A stretch of DNA of 64,000 nt from Bacteroidales bacterium (GCA_017519185.1 JAFWSX010000018.1:1-64000); one strand, 5' to 3'; shown: positions 26,932-35,387, counted from the first letter of the stretch. Notes: generated by a model from the letters alone, not told the origin. Program-made: numbers and translations.

Positions 26932-29052
26932 CTATTCGGCTTTCGTGAATTTGACTACGTAGTACTTGATCGTACCATTGAGGTCGCAGGTAACGATCGT
27001 GTTCTCGTCGAGGCTAGCAGCCTGGTCGACGCTGATCTTGACTCTCTTGTCGCTTGAAGAGGCTTTGATCTTGGGAGCCTTGGCCGCATCCGCAGCAACA
27101 GGGCATTCAACTTCGTAGATGTTCATATCGATGATGCCGTTGTCGCGGTTAGAGCGGGTTGCAAGGGCGGGAACTTCGAGAGCGGTCTTGCCTGCGAAGA
27201 GTGAGATCTGAGGAGCGACAGGCCTTTCGATGCGCTTCTTGTCAGAGCTGAATCCGAGACCTACGATGTCGCAGAGATCTTCGCCTGCGCCTTCTGCAAC
27301 CAGGAAGATTGAGTGCCTTCCGCCGATGCCGTCAACTGCAGCTGAGACGTCGGCTTTGAAGCGGGTGATTTCCTGCTTGGCACCTGCGGGAACTGAGATT
27401 TCTCCGATGAGCTTGCCACCTGTGAGCGGCCAGGGTGAATCCATCCAGATGAAGATCTTGAAGGCCTGGCTGGTCTTGGGTTCGAGCCAGAGGTTGAAGG
27501 CGGTGTTGTTGCCCTTGGCAGTTCCTTCGAATGCCTTGAGGCCGAATGCGTCCTCGCTGAGGCCTGCGAAGCCGAAGTACTTATAGCCGATGACGTCACC
27601 GTTGTCAACGCCTGCCAGCGGCATATTGTTGTCCCAGATGTCATAGCAATCCTGAGGCAGCTGCTCGTTGGTGAGGTAGCAGGCATATCCTGCAGAATAG
27701 TACTGATAAGGGTCGAGGCCGTAGAAGTGGAAGCCCTGCGAAGTGACTTCGGCTCCGGTGTATTCCATTCCGTTGCGGGCCTTGACAGTCCATACCTGGT
27801 CGGGAGCATAGGGGTCGAAACCGGTGATGGTCACCTTGCCGCCGTCTGCCACTGACTTCTCGTCCCATACGACCTTGACGGGCTCAACCATCGCCTGGCG
27901 TGAGTTCATATTGCCGCGCGGCGCCCTGTGGTAGAAGATATACCACTGGCCGTTGATCTCGAGGAGGCTTCCGTGGGTGTTGTGTCCGCTGTAGCGGGTC
28001 ACGAGCGCTGAACCGTCTTCATTGAGGTCGATGCTCCTTGCGTCAACGATCACGCCACCGCTCTTGTAAGGTCCGAGGGGGTTGTCGGCATATGCGTAGC
28101 GAAGGGTCGAGTTGCTCATAGGCAGTCCGTATTCTTCACCAGAGTAGCCGCTGTAGACAACGACATATTTGTTGCCGACCTGGCGGATTGAAGATGCCTC
28201 GAAGAAAGCGAACACCTTCGGATCCTCGCCGGGGAAGAGATGCTTGTACTCCATCGGGGGCTGCGGCCTTGCTGCGGGCTGGCCGGGACGCGGAGGACGC
28301 GGCATGAAGGCTGCACGGGCAGGGATGAAAGGATAGCTGACCTCGGTGCCGGGACGGAGGGTATACATAGTGCTCTGGTCGAGCTGTATTGCCGAAGAAC
28401 CCTGGAAGCCGTAGAAAGCGTATGCCCTGAAGCCGATGTTGTAGTCAGGGTCGTTGGGATCGGTAATGTTCTCTACAAACACGCCGGGGTCGAAGCCGAT
28501 GAGGCTGCCGGGCTGCAGCTTTGACGGATCGTCAGGCAGGGTGTTGATGGCTTTATAGGGACCTGCGGGACGGTCGCTCTTGGCAACGAGTCCGTTACGT
28601 CCGCCTGTCTGGTCGTTGGGATATAGATAGTATGTCTTCTTGCCGTCTTTGCCGACTACTTCTGCGACATCGGGAGCGTACATCGTATCCCACTGTTCCC
28701 CGATCTTATAGGTGAAAGCCGGTCCCTCGTCGCGCCAGGCTGTCAGGTCTTCCACGGGCGCAGACCAGATTCGGATGTCAGGGCCACAGTATCCCCTCAG
28801 GAAGACATCGTGCGAAGTGATGATATATGCACGGTACTTGCCGGGGTTGTCCGGGTCTTCGAATACCCTCGGTTCTCCGTCGGGATTATGATCCCAGAGG
28901 GGAATATAGGGGTTGCCGGGGTGCGTGTTGGTATAACGCACTGCATTCTGGTAACTGAACGGCTCCTGCGGGCCGGCCTGGCTGCAGGAAGTCAGAACGG
29001 CTATGGACGCTATCATTGCGCCGCACAGCACGATGGGAAACATTTTTTTCAT
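26932..29052 (-). CDS. Glycoside hydrolase family 43 lipoprotein
   Basis: A 706-aa lipoprotein (lipobox LTSCS, Cys23). The five-bladed GH43-type catalytic region spans about residues 40-410. Candidate catalytic positions are the Asp in HNPDGEPRVF, the Asp in MYAPDVAEV (pKa modulator) and the Glu in FFEASSIRQVG (general acid). Residues about 430-590 look like a carbohydrate-binding beta domain with NPCBM-like features, and the C terminus adds a small beta domain. GH43 enzymes cleave arabinose or xylose side chains. CE15 is encoded divergently, so the pair fits glucuronoxylan breakdown. A clear promoter precedes the start. Confidence 0.82.
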   Translation of the reverse strand: MKKMFPIVLCGAMIASIAVLTSCSQAGPQEPFSYQNAVRYTNTHPGNPYIPLWDHNPDGEPRVFEDPDNPGKYRAYIITSHDVFLRGYCGPDIRIWSAPVEDLTAWRDEGPAFTYKIGEQWDTMYAPDVAEVVGKDGKKTYYLYPNDQTGGRNGLVAKSDRPAGPYKAINTLPDDPSKLQPGSLIGFDPGVFVENITDPNDPDYNIGFRAYAFYGFQGSSAIQLDQSTMYTLRPGTEVSYPFIPARAAFMPRPPRPGQPAARPQPPMEYKHLFPGEDPKVFAFFEASSIRQVGNKYVVVYSGYSGEEYGLPMSNSTLRYAYADNPLGPYKSGGVIVDARSIDLNEDGSALVTRYSGHNTHGSLLEINGQWYIFYHRAPRGNMNSRQAMVEPVKVVWDEKSVADGGKVTITGFDPYAPDQVWTVKARNGMEYTGAEVTSQGFHFYGLDPYQYYSAGYACYLTNEQLPQDCYDIWDNNMPLAGVDNGDVIGYKYFGFAGLSEDAFGLKAFEGTAKGNNTAFNLWLEPKTSQAFKIFIWMDSPWPLTGGKLIGEISVPAGAKQEITRFKADVSAAVDGIGGRHSIFLVAEGAGEDLCDIVGLGFSSDKKRIERPVAPQISLFAGKTALEVPALATRSNRDNGIIDMNIYEVECPVAADAAKAPKIKASSSDKRVKISVDQAASLDENTIVTCDLNGTIKYYVVKFTKAE

Positions 29053-29075
29053 ATTGCTTTTGATTAGGACAGATA

Positions 29076-29083
29076 CAAATTTA
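29076..29083 (-). promoter_or_regulatory. Promoter -7 element of GH43-lnt operon
   Basis: Read on the minus strand this is TAAATTTG, an exact TAnnTTTG match, 24 bp before the GH43 start codon. The implied leader is about 17 nt. Confidence 0.55.
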
Positions 29084-29125
29084 GCAATTAAAGCCTAACT
29101 TAGTAGGAGATTTAAATCATTTGAT

Positions 29126-30661
29126 ATGAAAAAGATAATCCTATTGCTCGCCGGCATGCTTGTCTGTGCAGCATCCTTTGCACAGGAGCCGGTAACTTTC
29201 ACGGCACAGCAGGACCACCAGAATATGATGGACCAGTTGGGCATCAAATCCATCAGACACAGTTTCGACTCGGACCAGAGCAGTCCCTATGCCGCCAACT
29301 ACGACGAAAGCAAGGCCAATCCCTTCCCTGTCATCCCGGAGTTGATGAAGACCAATGCCGGGAAGAAGGTGACTACTGCCAAGCAGTGGTGGGATGTCCG
29401 CAGGCCTGAGATTGTGGAAGGTTTCGAGAGTGAAGTATACGGCCGCGTCCCGGCCAACGTTCCCAAAGTGACCTGGATCGTCGAAGCCGAGGAAATCGAG
29501 ACTCTCGGAATGATGCGCGTCAAGGCAAAACAGCTCAGGGGCCACGTCGACAATTCCGCCTGCCCGTCCATCAACGTGGACATCAAGATGGTGGTCGTCA
29601 CTCCCGCTGACGCAAAGGGTCCCGTTCCGCTGCTTATGATGTTCGGCGGTGCCAACCTGCCGAATCCGGTGAAGCCCGGCGGAGCTGACATGGCTGTAAT
29701 CAACAAGGCTCTGCGCCGTATGCTGGAGAACGATCCCGAGACTGCGGAACTTATGAAGAAATATCCTGCCTGGCAGCCTTTCGAACCTGCCAATCCTTTC
29801 GCTGCTTTCGCACGTCCGACACAACAGGCTCCTGGACAGGATCCGCCGTCAAACCAGCAGCTTATCGCAGCCGGCTGGGGCTATGCAATGATCGATCCCA
29901 GCAGCATCCAGGCTGACAACGGTGCCGGGCTCACCCGCGGCATCATCGGCCTCGTGAACAAGGGACAGCCCCGCAAGCCGGACGACTGGGGTTCTCTCCG
30001 TGCCTGGGCATGGGGTGCAGCACGTGGTCTGGACTATCTCGAGACTGACCCTGACGTTGACGCCAAGCACGTCGGCATCGAGGGCGTTTCACGCTACGGT
30101 AAGGCTGCTCTTGTAACGCTGGCGTTCGAGGACCGTTTCTATATGGGCCTCATCGGTTCGTCAGGAAAGGGTGGTGCTGCCCTGCACCGTCGGAACTTCG
30201 GCGAGGGTCTCGAGAATCTTGCCAACTCAGGCGAGTATCACTGGATGGCCGGCAACTACATCAAATATTGCGCTGTAGAGTCCAAGACCGGTGCCTGGAC
30301 TGCTGATATGCTTCCCGTGGATTCTCACGAGCTCATCGCTCTCTGCGCTCCGCGCCTCGTGTTCATCAGCTACGGTATTCCGGAGCAGGGTGACGCTCTC
30401 TGGCTCGACCAGTACGGCAGCTGGCAGGCTACTGTTGCTGCCGGCGAGGCTTTCAAGCTTCTGGGCGCCAAGGATCTCGGTGTAGGCAACGACTACCGCA
30501 ACACTCCGATGCCCGAACCTCTCACCGACCTGCTTGACGGCGAGCTTGCCTGGCGTCAGCACACTGGCGGCCACACCGACGGTCCGAATATGAAGTATTT
30601 CATCCAGTGGGCCACCGACAAGATGGGCTACAAATATGAGAGGAATACTCCTGCCCGGTAA
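29126..30661 (+). CDS. Glucuronoyl esterase (CE15)
   Basis: A 511-aa exported enzyme (signal peptide about 1-19). GVSRYGKAAL carries the nucleophile Ser322 in the CE15 GxSRxGK context, and GHTDGPN holds the catalytic His483. The stretch GSSGKGGAALHRRNFGE and WFG-like HW motif (EYHWMAGNY) are further CE15 marks. CE15 esterases cut the ester between lignin alcohols and glucuronic acid of xylan. It has a PF-rich insertion near 230-250. It is divergent from GH43 and followed 40 bp later by a DUF1460 gene. Confidence 0.9.
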   Translation: MKKIILLLAGMLVCAASFAQEPVTFTAQQDHQNMMDQLGIKSIRHSFDSDQSSPYAANYDESKANPFPVIPELMKTNAGKKVTTAKQWWDVRRPEIVEGFESEVYGRVPANVPKVTWIVEAEEIETLGMMRVKAKQLRGHVDNSACPSINVDIKMVVVTPADAKGPVPLLMMFGGANLPNPVKPGGADMAVINKALRRMLENDPETAELMKKYPAWQPFEPANPFAAFARPTQQAPGQDPPSNQQLIAAGWGYAMIDPSSIQADNGAGLTRGIIGLVNKGQPRKPDDWGSLRAWAWGAARGLDYLETDPDVDAKHVGIEGVSRYGKAALVTLAFEDRFYMGLIGSSGKGGAALHRRNFGEGLENLANSGEYHWMAGNYIKYCAVESKTGAWTADMLPVDSHELIALCAPRLVFISYGIPEQGDALWLDQYGSWQATVAAGEAFKLLGAKDLGVGNDYRNTPMPEPLTDLLDGELAWRQHTGGHTDGPNMKYFIQWATDKMGYKYERNTPAR

Positions 30662-30701
30662 GGTTTTTGTTATATCCTGACTCATCTATCAAGTTGAGCC
30701 A

Positions 30702-31556
30702 ATGAAACGCACGGTTATATTGTTCATCGCCCTTTTCGGCCTGGCCTTCAGCGCATCGGCCATCGAGAAGGGCGATGCGCGTTTCACCCAGCGGGACGTG
30801 GAGCGCTTCGACGAGGTGATGGCGGCTGTCGCTGCTGACCGCGGCCTTCCGATGGACGAGCTCATCGTCAAGGTGGCGAAGCAGTTTCTCGGCACGCCTT
30901 ACGTTGCCGGGACCCTGGAGCAGGAGCCCGAACGCCTGACAGTCAATCTTCGCGAGACTGACTGCATCCTTTTCGTGGAGATGTGTCTTGCTCTCGCCCT
31001 CACTGCGAAGGATGATAATCCTTCTTTCGATTCGTACATCGACCGGCTGGCTGCGCTCCGTTATCGTGACGGCGTCGTCGACGGTTACACATCGCGTCTG
31101 CATTATACTTCCGAATGGATTGCGCAGGGGGCTGACAACGGGCTCTTTAAGGAAGTCACCAAGGAGTGCGGCGGATCTCCCCTCGCCCAGAAGTTCAACT
31201 TTATGTCGACGCATCCTTCGTCATACAAGCAGCTGAGCAACAGCCCGGCGAACGTCGCTAAGATCCGCAGCGTGGAGCAGGATCTTCAGTCCCGCAGCTA
31301 CTGGTACATTCCTAAGGCTGAGTTGCCCGGTTGCGCCAAGAGCATCCGCACAGGTGACATCATCGCGTTCACGAGCACTGTCGGCGGCCTTGACATCGCA
31401 CACATCGGCATCGCCTACTGGCAAGGCGACTCTCTCACCTTCATCCACGCTTCTACGACGGCCGACAGGGTCATCATCAACCCCACCCCGCTGACGCAGT
31501 ACATTGGCGGCGTCAAAAGCCAGAGCGGAGTGAGGGTGATCCGAATCAATCAGTAA
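30702..31556 (+). CDS. DUF1460 protein, NlpC/P60-like amidase fold
   Basis: A 284-aa exported protein (signal peptide ending ASA, about residue 20). LGTPYVAGTLE near residue 66 and ETDCILFVE with Cys88 form the DUF1460 signature; AHIGIAYW near residue 232 gives the probable His. The family is related to N-acetylmuramoyl-L-alanine amidases and cysteine peptidases of the NlpC/P60 type, so a peptidoglycan-related role in the periplasm is likely. Transcription could read through from CE15. The convergent TfoX gene ends 47 bp away. Confidence 0.85.
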   Translation: MKRTVILFIALFGLAFSASAIEKGDARFTQRDVERFDEVMAAVAADRGLPMDELIVKVAKQFLGTPYVAGTLEQEPERLTVNLRETDCILFVEMCLALALTAKDDNPSFDSYIDRLAALRYRDGVVDGYTSRLHYTSEWIAQGADNGLFKEVTKECGGSPLAQKFNFMSTHPSSYKQLSNSPANVAKIRSVEQDLQSRSYWYIPKAELPGCAKSIRTGDIIAFTSTVGGLDIAHIGIAYWQGDSLTFIHASTTADRVIINPTPLTQYIGGVKSQSGVRVIRINQ

Positions 31557-31602
31557 ATCCACCTTTACTGCGGCAGCTCAGGTGGCAATAGTATCTCTGT
31601 TA

Positions 31603-31914
31603 CTATCTCAGTTTCTTGGCCGGAAGAGCCGGGAGTGTTGCCTTGATGAGGGCGGCGAGGTAGTCGCTGTCGTCGATGTCGCTGATGTAGAAGTGGTCCT
31701 TGGCGCCGGGATAAGGAGGGCGCAGCTCCAGTTCTCGCAGCACGGCCTTGCCGGGCTCCGTCACCTTGACGTAAAGGTTGTTGTCGCAGATAAGTCCAAA
31801 CAGGACGCCGTTGCAATAGATGCAGTAGTCGCCCATCATCTTCTTGACATCGATGACGCCTGCGCCCGAGCATTGGTCGCTGATATACTGAACGAGATCG
31901 GGAGAGCTGGCCAT
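31603..31914 (-). CDS. TfoX N-terminal domain protein
   Basis: A 103-aa protein matching the TfoX/Sxy N-terminal domain: KKMMGDYCIYCNGVLFGLI near residues 24-42, then LYVKVTEPGK and the C-terminal YYISD-like HFYISDID segment. The C-terminal TfoX domain is absent, as in many Bacteroidetes homologues. In proteobacteria Sxy regulates competence; here the role is unknown. It follows the GNAT gene by 2 bp in an operon with DUF3795. Confidence 0.82.
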   Translation of the reverse strand: MASSPDLVQYISDQCSGAGVIDVKKMMGDYCIYCNGVLFGLICDNNLYVKVTEPGKAVLRELELRPPYPGAKDHFYISDIDDSDYLAALIKATLPALPAKKLR

Positions 31915-31916
31915 CG

Positions 31917-32798
31917 TTACTGCCTCCAGCGTTTCAACATCGGGAAGAAGCCGCGCATCATCTGCTTGTACTCCTCCTGAGTCATAGGTTTCGGCATCTG
32001 CTTGTTGACCTCATCGACGAACTGGGCGCAATGGTCGATCATTCCTTCCATTGTCACATCCTGCAGGAACTTGCCGCCGGCATAGCAGAACTTGCAATAG
32101 TCGAAGTTTATGCTGCCGTCTGCATTCGTGCCGCAGTCTTCGTTGCTGGTCAGGGGCATTCCGCAGCTCTGGCAGAACTGGGGCAGCTGGCCCGGCTGAA
32201 GAGTCTTTTCCTTCACAGGGAACGAAGCTTCGTATGCCTCGAATCCGGCAGGATCGGCATCAGCCACGAAATAACCTTTCGGAGGGCAGTATGTCCCTTC
32301 GCGGTCACCCCAGTAGCCAGGAATCAGCTCCTGCGCCAGGAAGTACGGCACCGCAGCGTCGCGCGGCTCAGCGTGATAATGTATCTTCATCTTGCTTGCA
32401 AGGTCGAAGCCGGCAAGTTTGTAGAAATCGATATTGCCCTCCATACAGAGCAGGCCGACTCCCATCTCGCGAGCCTTCTCCAGGGCATATTTCAGCAGCT
32501 GCAGGCCATAGCCCTTGCGTTTGTGGGCAGGATCGATGCTGATGGGACCGAATGTCCAGGAAGGGAAACGGCTGCCGTCGTCGAGGACGATCTCAGCTTT
32601 TGAAAACATCACGTGGCCGATGATGCGTCCGTCCTCCTCCATCACGAAGTCCAGCTCCGGAATAAAATCCGGATTGCTGCGGAAGCAGTGCAGCACGTAA
32701 TGCTCAAGGCATCCAGGCCGATAGACGTTCCAGAAAGCCTCCCTGGTGAGATTCTCCACCTCGCGCCAGTCCTGGGGCTTTTCCAATCTTATATTCAT
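31917..32798 (-). CDS. GNAT acetyltransferase fused to zinc ribbon
   Basis: A 293-aa fusion. Residues 1 to about 190 are a GNAT N-acetyltransferase: DPAHKRKGYGLQLLKYALEKA near residue 90 is the acetyl-CoA loop. Residues about 205-293 are a putative zinc-ribbon domain with CQSCGMPL and CKFCYAGG as the metal-binding cysteine pairs. The start overlaps the DUF3795 stop by 4 bp. This linkage of GNAT, zinc ribbon and DUF3795 (also Cys-rich) suggests a shared small-molecule or protein substrate, but none is known. Confidence 0.85.
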   Translation of the reverse strand: MNIRLEKPQDWREVENLTREAFWNVYRPGCLEHYVLHCFRSNPDFIPELDFVMEEDGRIIGHVMFSKAEIVLDDGSRFPSWTFGPISIDPAHKRKGYGLQLLKYALEKAREMGVGLLCMEGNIDFYKLAGFDLASKMKIHYHAEPRDAAVPYFLAQELIPGYWGDREGTYCPPKGYFVADADPAGFEAYEASFPVKEKTLQPGQLPQFCQSCGMPLTSNEDCGTNADGSINFDYCKFCYAGGKFLQDVTMEGMIDHCAQFVDEVNKQMPKPMTQEEYKQMMRGFFPMLKRWRQ

Positions 32799-33139
32799 AG
32801 TGTATCAGGTGTTTTCAAGTTCTTCAGAACATCCGGGTTATGCGAGATAATGGCACCGACCTTCGGGCAGGACTCCATCTCAGAGCAGTCTCCGCAGGTC
32901 CCTACCCCCTTCCCAACCGCACACTGCCGCACAGCGCAAAGACTCTGGCAGAAAAAGGTCTTCACCCCATCCGCACGACACCCCTCACAGTTGATATGCT
33001 CCGGCAGAATCGGCGCATTGTTCAGCTCCGACCACAACTTCGCCGTCCGCTCTCTCAGCGCCTGGTCATTGTTCTTCGTCGCAATGAACGCATCGCACTT
33101 CCCGCAATCCAGTCCGCAGTATGCAATTAGTGGGTTCAT
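32795..33139 (-). CDS. DUF3795 cysteine-rich protein
   Basis: A 114-aa protein starting MNPLIAYCGLDCGKCDAFIAT, the diagnostic DUF3795 opening. Further cysteines (INCEGC, FFCQSLCAVRQCA, CGDCSEMESC) probably bind metal. First gene of a three-gene minus-strand operon. It is divergent from the candidate RNA gene at 33204. Confidence 0.88.
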   Translation of the reverse strand: MNPLIAYCGLDCGKCDAFIATKNNDQALRERTAKLWSELNNAPILPEHINCEGCRADGVKTFFCQSLCAVRQCAVGKGVGTCGDCSEMESCPKVGAIISHNPDVLKNLKTPDTL

Positions 33140-33189
33140 AGGTTCATTTTTAGTAACGATAAAGGTATCGGTTTTTCAAGAAATCTCCA

Positions 33190-33197
33190 TATCTTTG
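33190..33197 (+). promoter_or_regulatory. Promoter -7 element of the candidate RNA
   Basis: TATCTTTG is an exact TAnnTTTG match. A T-rich segment (GTTTTTC at 33171) stands about 19 bp upstream in place of the -33 box. No coding start lies close downstream, which points to an RNA product or a long leader. Confidence 0.6.
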
Positions 33198-33203
33198 CGG
33201 CAG

Positions 33204-33371
33204 AAAAGGAAATACATCAAGAACGCAGCAATGCGTGCCAACCGAGCTTAAGGGAAAGAGCATCCCGGCAGCCACGGTGGCGAGCGAAAGCAGATGTGGG
33301 CATACGCCAAAAACTCAAATAGCTCATCGAGACTGTAGATTCCTTATGTGCTTCGGCACGTAAGGTTTTTT
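33204..33371 (+). ncRNA. Candidate structured small RNA or riboswitch-like leader
   Basis: A non-coding stretch of about 168 nt between a promoter element and a textbook terminator. It contains ACGCA-GCAA-TGCGT at 33223-33236 (5-bp stem with a GNRA loop), a GCCA-CGG-TGGC hairpin near 33275, and AAGGAA near the 5' end able to pair with TTCCTT at 33340. No convincing ORF is present. I do not recognise it as tmRNA, RNase P, SRP RNA or a known riboswitch; a 6S-like RNA is possible. Because the next gene starts 84 bp after the terminator, a transcription-attenuating leader for it is the main alternative. Confidence 0.55.
33342..33371 (+). terminator. Rho-independent terminator with UUCG loop
   Basis: CCTTATGTGC at 33342-33351 pairs with GCACGTAAGG at 33356-33365 (one U-G wobble) around a cUUCGg tetraloop, followed by six T residues. 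Confidence 0.9.
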
Positions 33372-33454
33372 GTTCTCGGACAGAAGTTGTCAGTTGTCGT
33401 TATGCCATCCTGTTCGCAATGGCTTTGAAACTTAACGATAAACAAACAACTACA

Positions 33455-34183
33455 ATGGAACAAAAACTTCTTCTTCACATCCCCCACTCCTCCACTTCCT
33501 TCCCTGAGGAATCCGGTTACACATTCGACGACCTCAACAACGACGAGCGACTGCTCATCGACTACTATACCGACGAGCTGTTTTTGCCGGAGCAGCCATC
33601 AGCTAATATCGAAAGCGTAGTCTTTCCCTACTGCCGCCTGTACTGCGACGTCGAGCGGCTAATCAACGATCCGCTGGAAAAGGAAGGGCTTGGAATATCA
33701 TATCTTAGACGGACATATAATCCTACGCAGCAACCTAGGTTCTTCAGCACACTGCAGTCTGCCTTCCCCCTTTATGCCGACCATCATTCTCTGGTCGCCA
33801 AGAAACTCGTCAGTATGGGCGACGGCACACTGCTGATCGACTGCCACAGCTTCTCCAGCATCCCGAATATGCTTAACAGCAATCCGCCCGACATCGACAT
33901 CTGCATCGGATATAACAATGATGACACACGGCCCGACAATGCAGTTCTCCTTAGAATCTTCCGACACTTTACCTTACTTGGCTATAAAGTCGGCATCAAC
34001 ACTCCCTTCTCCAACAGCAAGACATTCCACGTGCCGGTGAAGTACAGCTCGGTGATGATTGAGGTAAATAAGCGGTTGTATATGGATGAGCGGACGTTGG
34101 GGAGAACGGAAGGGTTTGATATGCTGAAGAGAGAAATACTAGAGTTGTTCGATGTGCTGCAAGAGACAGTAAATGACCAATAA
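33455..34183 (+). CDS. N-formylglutamate amidohydrolase family protein
   Basis: A 242-aa cytoplasmic hydrolase. HIPHSSTSFPEES near residue 7 is the typical opening of this family, VERLINDPLE near residue 65 and DCHSFSS near residue 128 are conserved blocks with likely metal-binding Asp and His. N-formylglutamate amidohydrolases release formate and glutamate in histidine breakdown, although no other hut gene is here, so the exact substrate is open. I chose ATG 33455 (after the A-rich ACAAACAACTACA) over the upstream ATG 33419, which would add 12 unlikely residues. Confidence 0.85.
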   Translation: MEQKLLLHIPHSSTSFPEESGYTFDDLNNDERLLIDYYTDELFLPEQPSANIESVVFPYCRLYCDVERLINDPLEKEGLGISYLRRTYNPTQQPRFFSTLQSAFPLYADHHSLVAKKLVSMGDGTLLIDCHSFSSIPNMLNSNPPDIDICIGYNNDDTRPDNAVLLRIFRHFTLLGYKVGINTPFSNSKTFHVPVKYSSVMIEVNKRLYMDERTLGRTEGFDMLKREILELFDVLQETVNDQ

Positions 34184-34192
34184 TAACCCTCT

Positions 34193-34398
34193 GCCTTTCA
34201 GAACAACACTACGGGAGCAGAGTGCGTCCGGGCGGCGGATTTCGCTTCGTCCGCCTGTTGCGACGAACTCGCCCTTTTAGTCTCGTGCTTTCAGCACTCG
34301 CCTAACGTGGCTCAGACAGCGTCGCTCCCGGGCGGCGGCCTCAGCTCATCCTTGTTTCCGCCCTCCCGCAATGCTCCCTACGTCGTTGTCCGAAAGGC
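34193..34398 (-). repeat. MITE-like dispersed repeat, copy 2 (long form, inverted)
   Basis: Ends form imperfect inverted repeats: GCCTTTCAGAACAACACTAC at 34193-34212 and the complement of GCCTTTCGGACAACGACGTAG at 34378-34398. It contains both inner modules of the family, GGAGCATTGCGGGAGGGCGG and GAGTTCGTCGCAACAGGCGG, in reverse orientation. It lies between the convergent ends of the amidohydrolase and the next minus-strand gene. Confidence 0.85.
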
Positions 34399-34470
34399 CT
34401 CGACGATTCGGATAACGATATCGGTCACCAAATTGGCGACCGATTGAGAACGGGCTTTTGGAGATTGATA

Positions 34471-34632
34471 CTAATCAATATTCCAGTAGGCATCAGGATC
34501 TCCTTCGAAGGCTTCGTCTATTGCCTCGTCGCTGAAACCCTCTACCTCTTGAGCATAAGACCCATTGTAGCGTTCATAAGTAGATTCGAATTCATCGTCG
34601 ATATTCTCATCGTCATAATCGTTAAAAACCAT
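34471..34632 (-). CDS. Small acidic protein of unknown function
   Basis: A 53-aa acidic protein beginning MVFNDYDDEN and ending DPDAYWNID. I prefer the ATG at 34632, after an A-rich leader and 11 bp past the neighbour's stop; a start at 34659 would add nine residues and overlap it. The tail GDPDAYWNID is one I associate with small Bacteroidetes accessory proteins, but no function is known to me. Third gene of a minus-strand trio. Confidence 0.5.
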   Translation of the reverse strand: MVFNDYDDENIDDEFESTYERYNGSYAQEVEGFSDEAIDEAFEGDPDAYWNID

Positions 34633-34643
34633 ATTCGTAAGTT

Positions 34644-35006
34644 TTAATTGTGAAACCAATTCCCTATTATTTCCACCCGTAACGGCACGAACAGAAGACC
34701 TGCCATTGTAGCCTCGGTAGACTTTTCTGACATACAGACCAACCTCAAATTCTCATCATTCTCGCTGTCAGAACCAGACCTGTTCGCAGACTCAACAATA
34801 TGGTGCGCAATGTAATATTCGAGACCAACTTCAGCAATACAACGGCACCTCTCTTCGGTCCTTTTGATGAACCCGTTGTAAACCCAAAGCCTCGTATCAC
34901 TGCTCAACCATTTTATCTTCTGAACAATATAGTTGTCATCAAGACTAAAGCAGTCAATAGAATACGCTATCTCAAGCAACAGTTTATAATTAGCTTTTGC
35001 ACACAC
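34644..35006 (-). CDS. Hypothetical protein, start uncertain or damaged
   Basis: About 120 aa, no recognised domain. Only a GTG at 35006 is available as start, yet the frame stays open upstream to about 35063 and encodes plausible residues (IHELTRKYPRVG). No ATG, GTG or TTG is found in that extension, so either the GTG is used or the gene has lost its start or is joined by a frameshift to the upstream gene, whose stop lies in the same area. Sequence is helical with many charges. Confidence 0.45.
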   Translation of the reverse strand: MCAKANYKLLLEIAYSIDCFSLDDNYIVQKIKWLSSDTRLWVYNGFIKRTEERCRCIAEVGLEYYIAHHIVESANRSGSDSENDENLRLVCMSEKSTEATMAGLLFVPLRVEIIGNWFHN

Positions 35007-35040
35007 CCTAGGTCCAACCCGTGGATATTTTCTTGTTAAC

Positions 35041-35322
35041 TCATGGATATATATACTCCATTCCTATCGCCTCAACCATTCTAGGACCAAGGACATATAA
35101 CAATTGATCATAATCTTCATAGGCTATTGGCAAAAAGCTTTCTTTTACTCTCATATCAGCCACGAATTCTATCAACTCACCGACTGACGGATATTCATAT
35201 ATGTCCTTATCATATGCCTCTTGCCACAATGCGATATCTACTGCTGTAACGTGGCTATTCTCATCCATTATCCTGGTTATTGTTTCAATGCGAGGAGTTA
35301 CCGCCAAACATCTTGCTTCCAT
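35041..35322 (-). CDS. Hypothetical protein
   Basis: A 93-aa protein, unrecognised. It reads MEARCLAVTPRIETITRIMDE at the start and contains YPSVGELIEFVADM in the middle. AT-rich, divergent from the 141-aa/UvrD operon, with a palindromic operator candidate (35367-35387) between the two. It heads the minus-strand trio ending at 34471. An antitoxin-like or small defence-accessory role is possible but not supported by any motif. Confidence 0.5.
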   Translation of the reverse strand: MEARCLAVTPRIETITRIMDENSHVTAVDIALWQEAYDKDIYEYPSVGELIEFVADMRVKESFLPIAYEDYDQLLYVLGPRMVEAIGMEYIYP

Positions 35323-35366
35323 CGTGATTCCATTTATTGATTAATTAGGTGCGAACATAGCGAGCA

Positions 35367-35387
35367 GTGCGAAACCAAAATTCGCAA
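35367..35387. promoter_or_regulatory. Palindromic operator candidate (GCGAA-N7-TTCGC)
   Basis: GTGCGAA, 7 nt, TTCGCAA. The 17-bp core GCGAA-N7-TTCGC is the same as in two palindromes beside the WYL regulator gene at 47597-47661. It lies about 45 bp upstream of the -7 element of the UvrD operon. Confidence 0.55.

Noticed and set aside
33204..33371. Cobalamin riboswitch, SRP RNA or tmRNA
   Set aside because: Conserved elements of each (B12 box, SRP GGAA loop core, tmRNA tag and ends) are not found in the right order.
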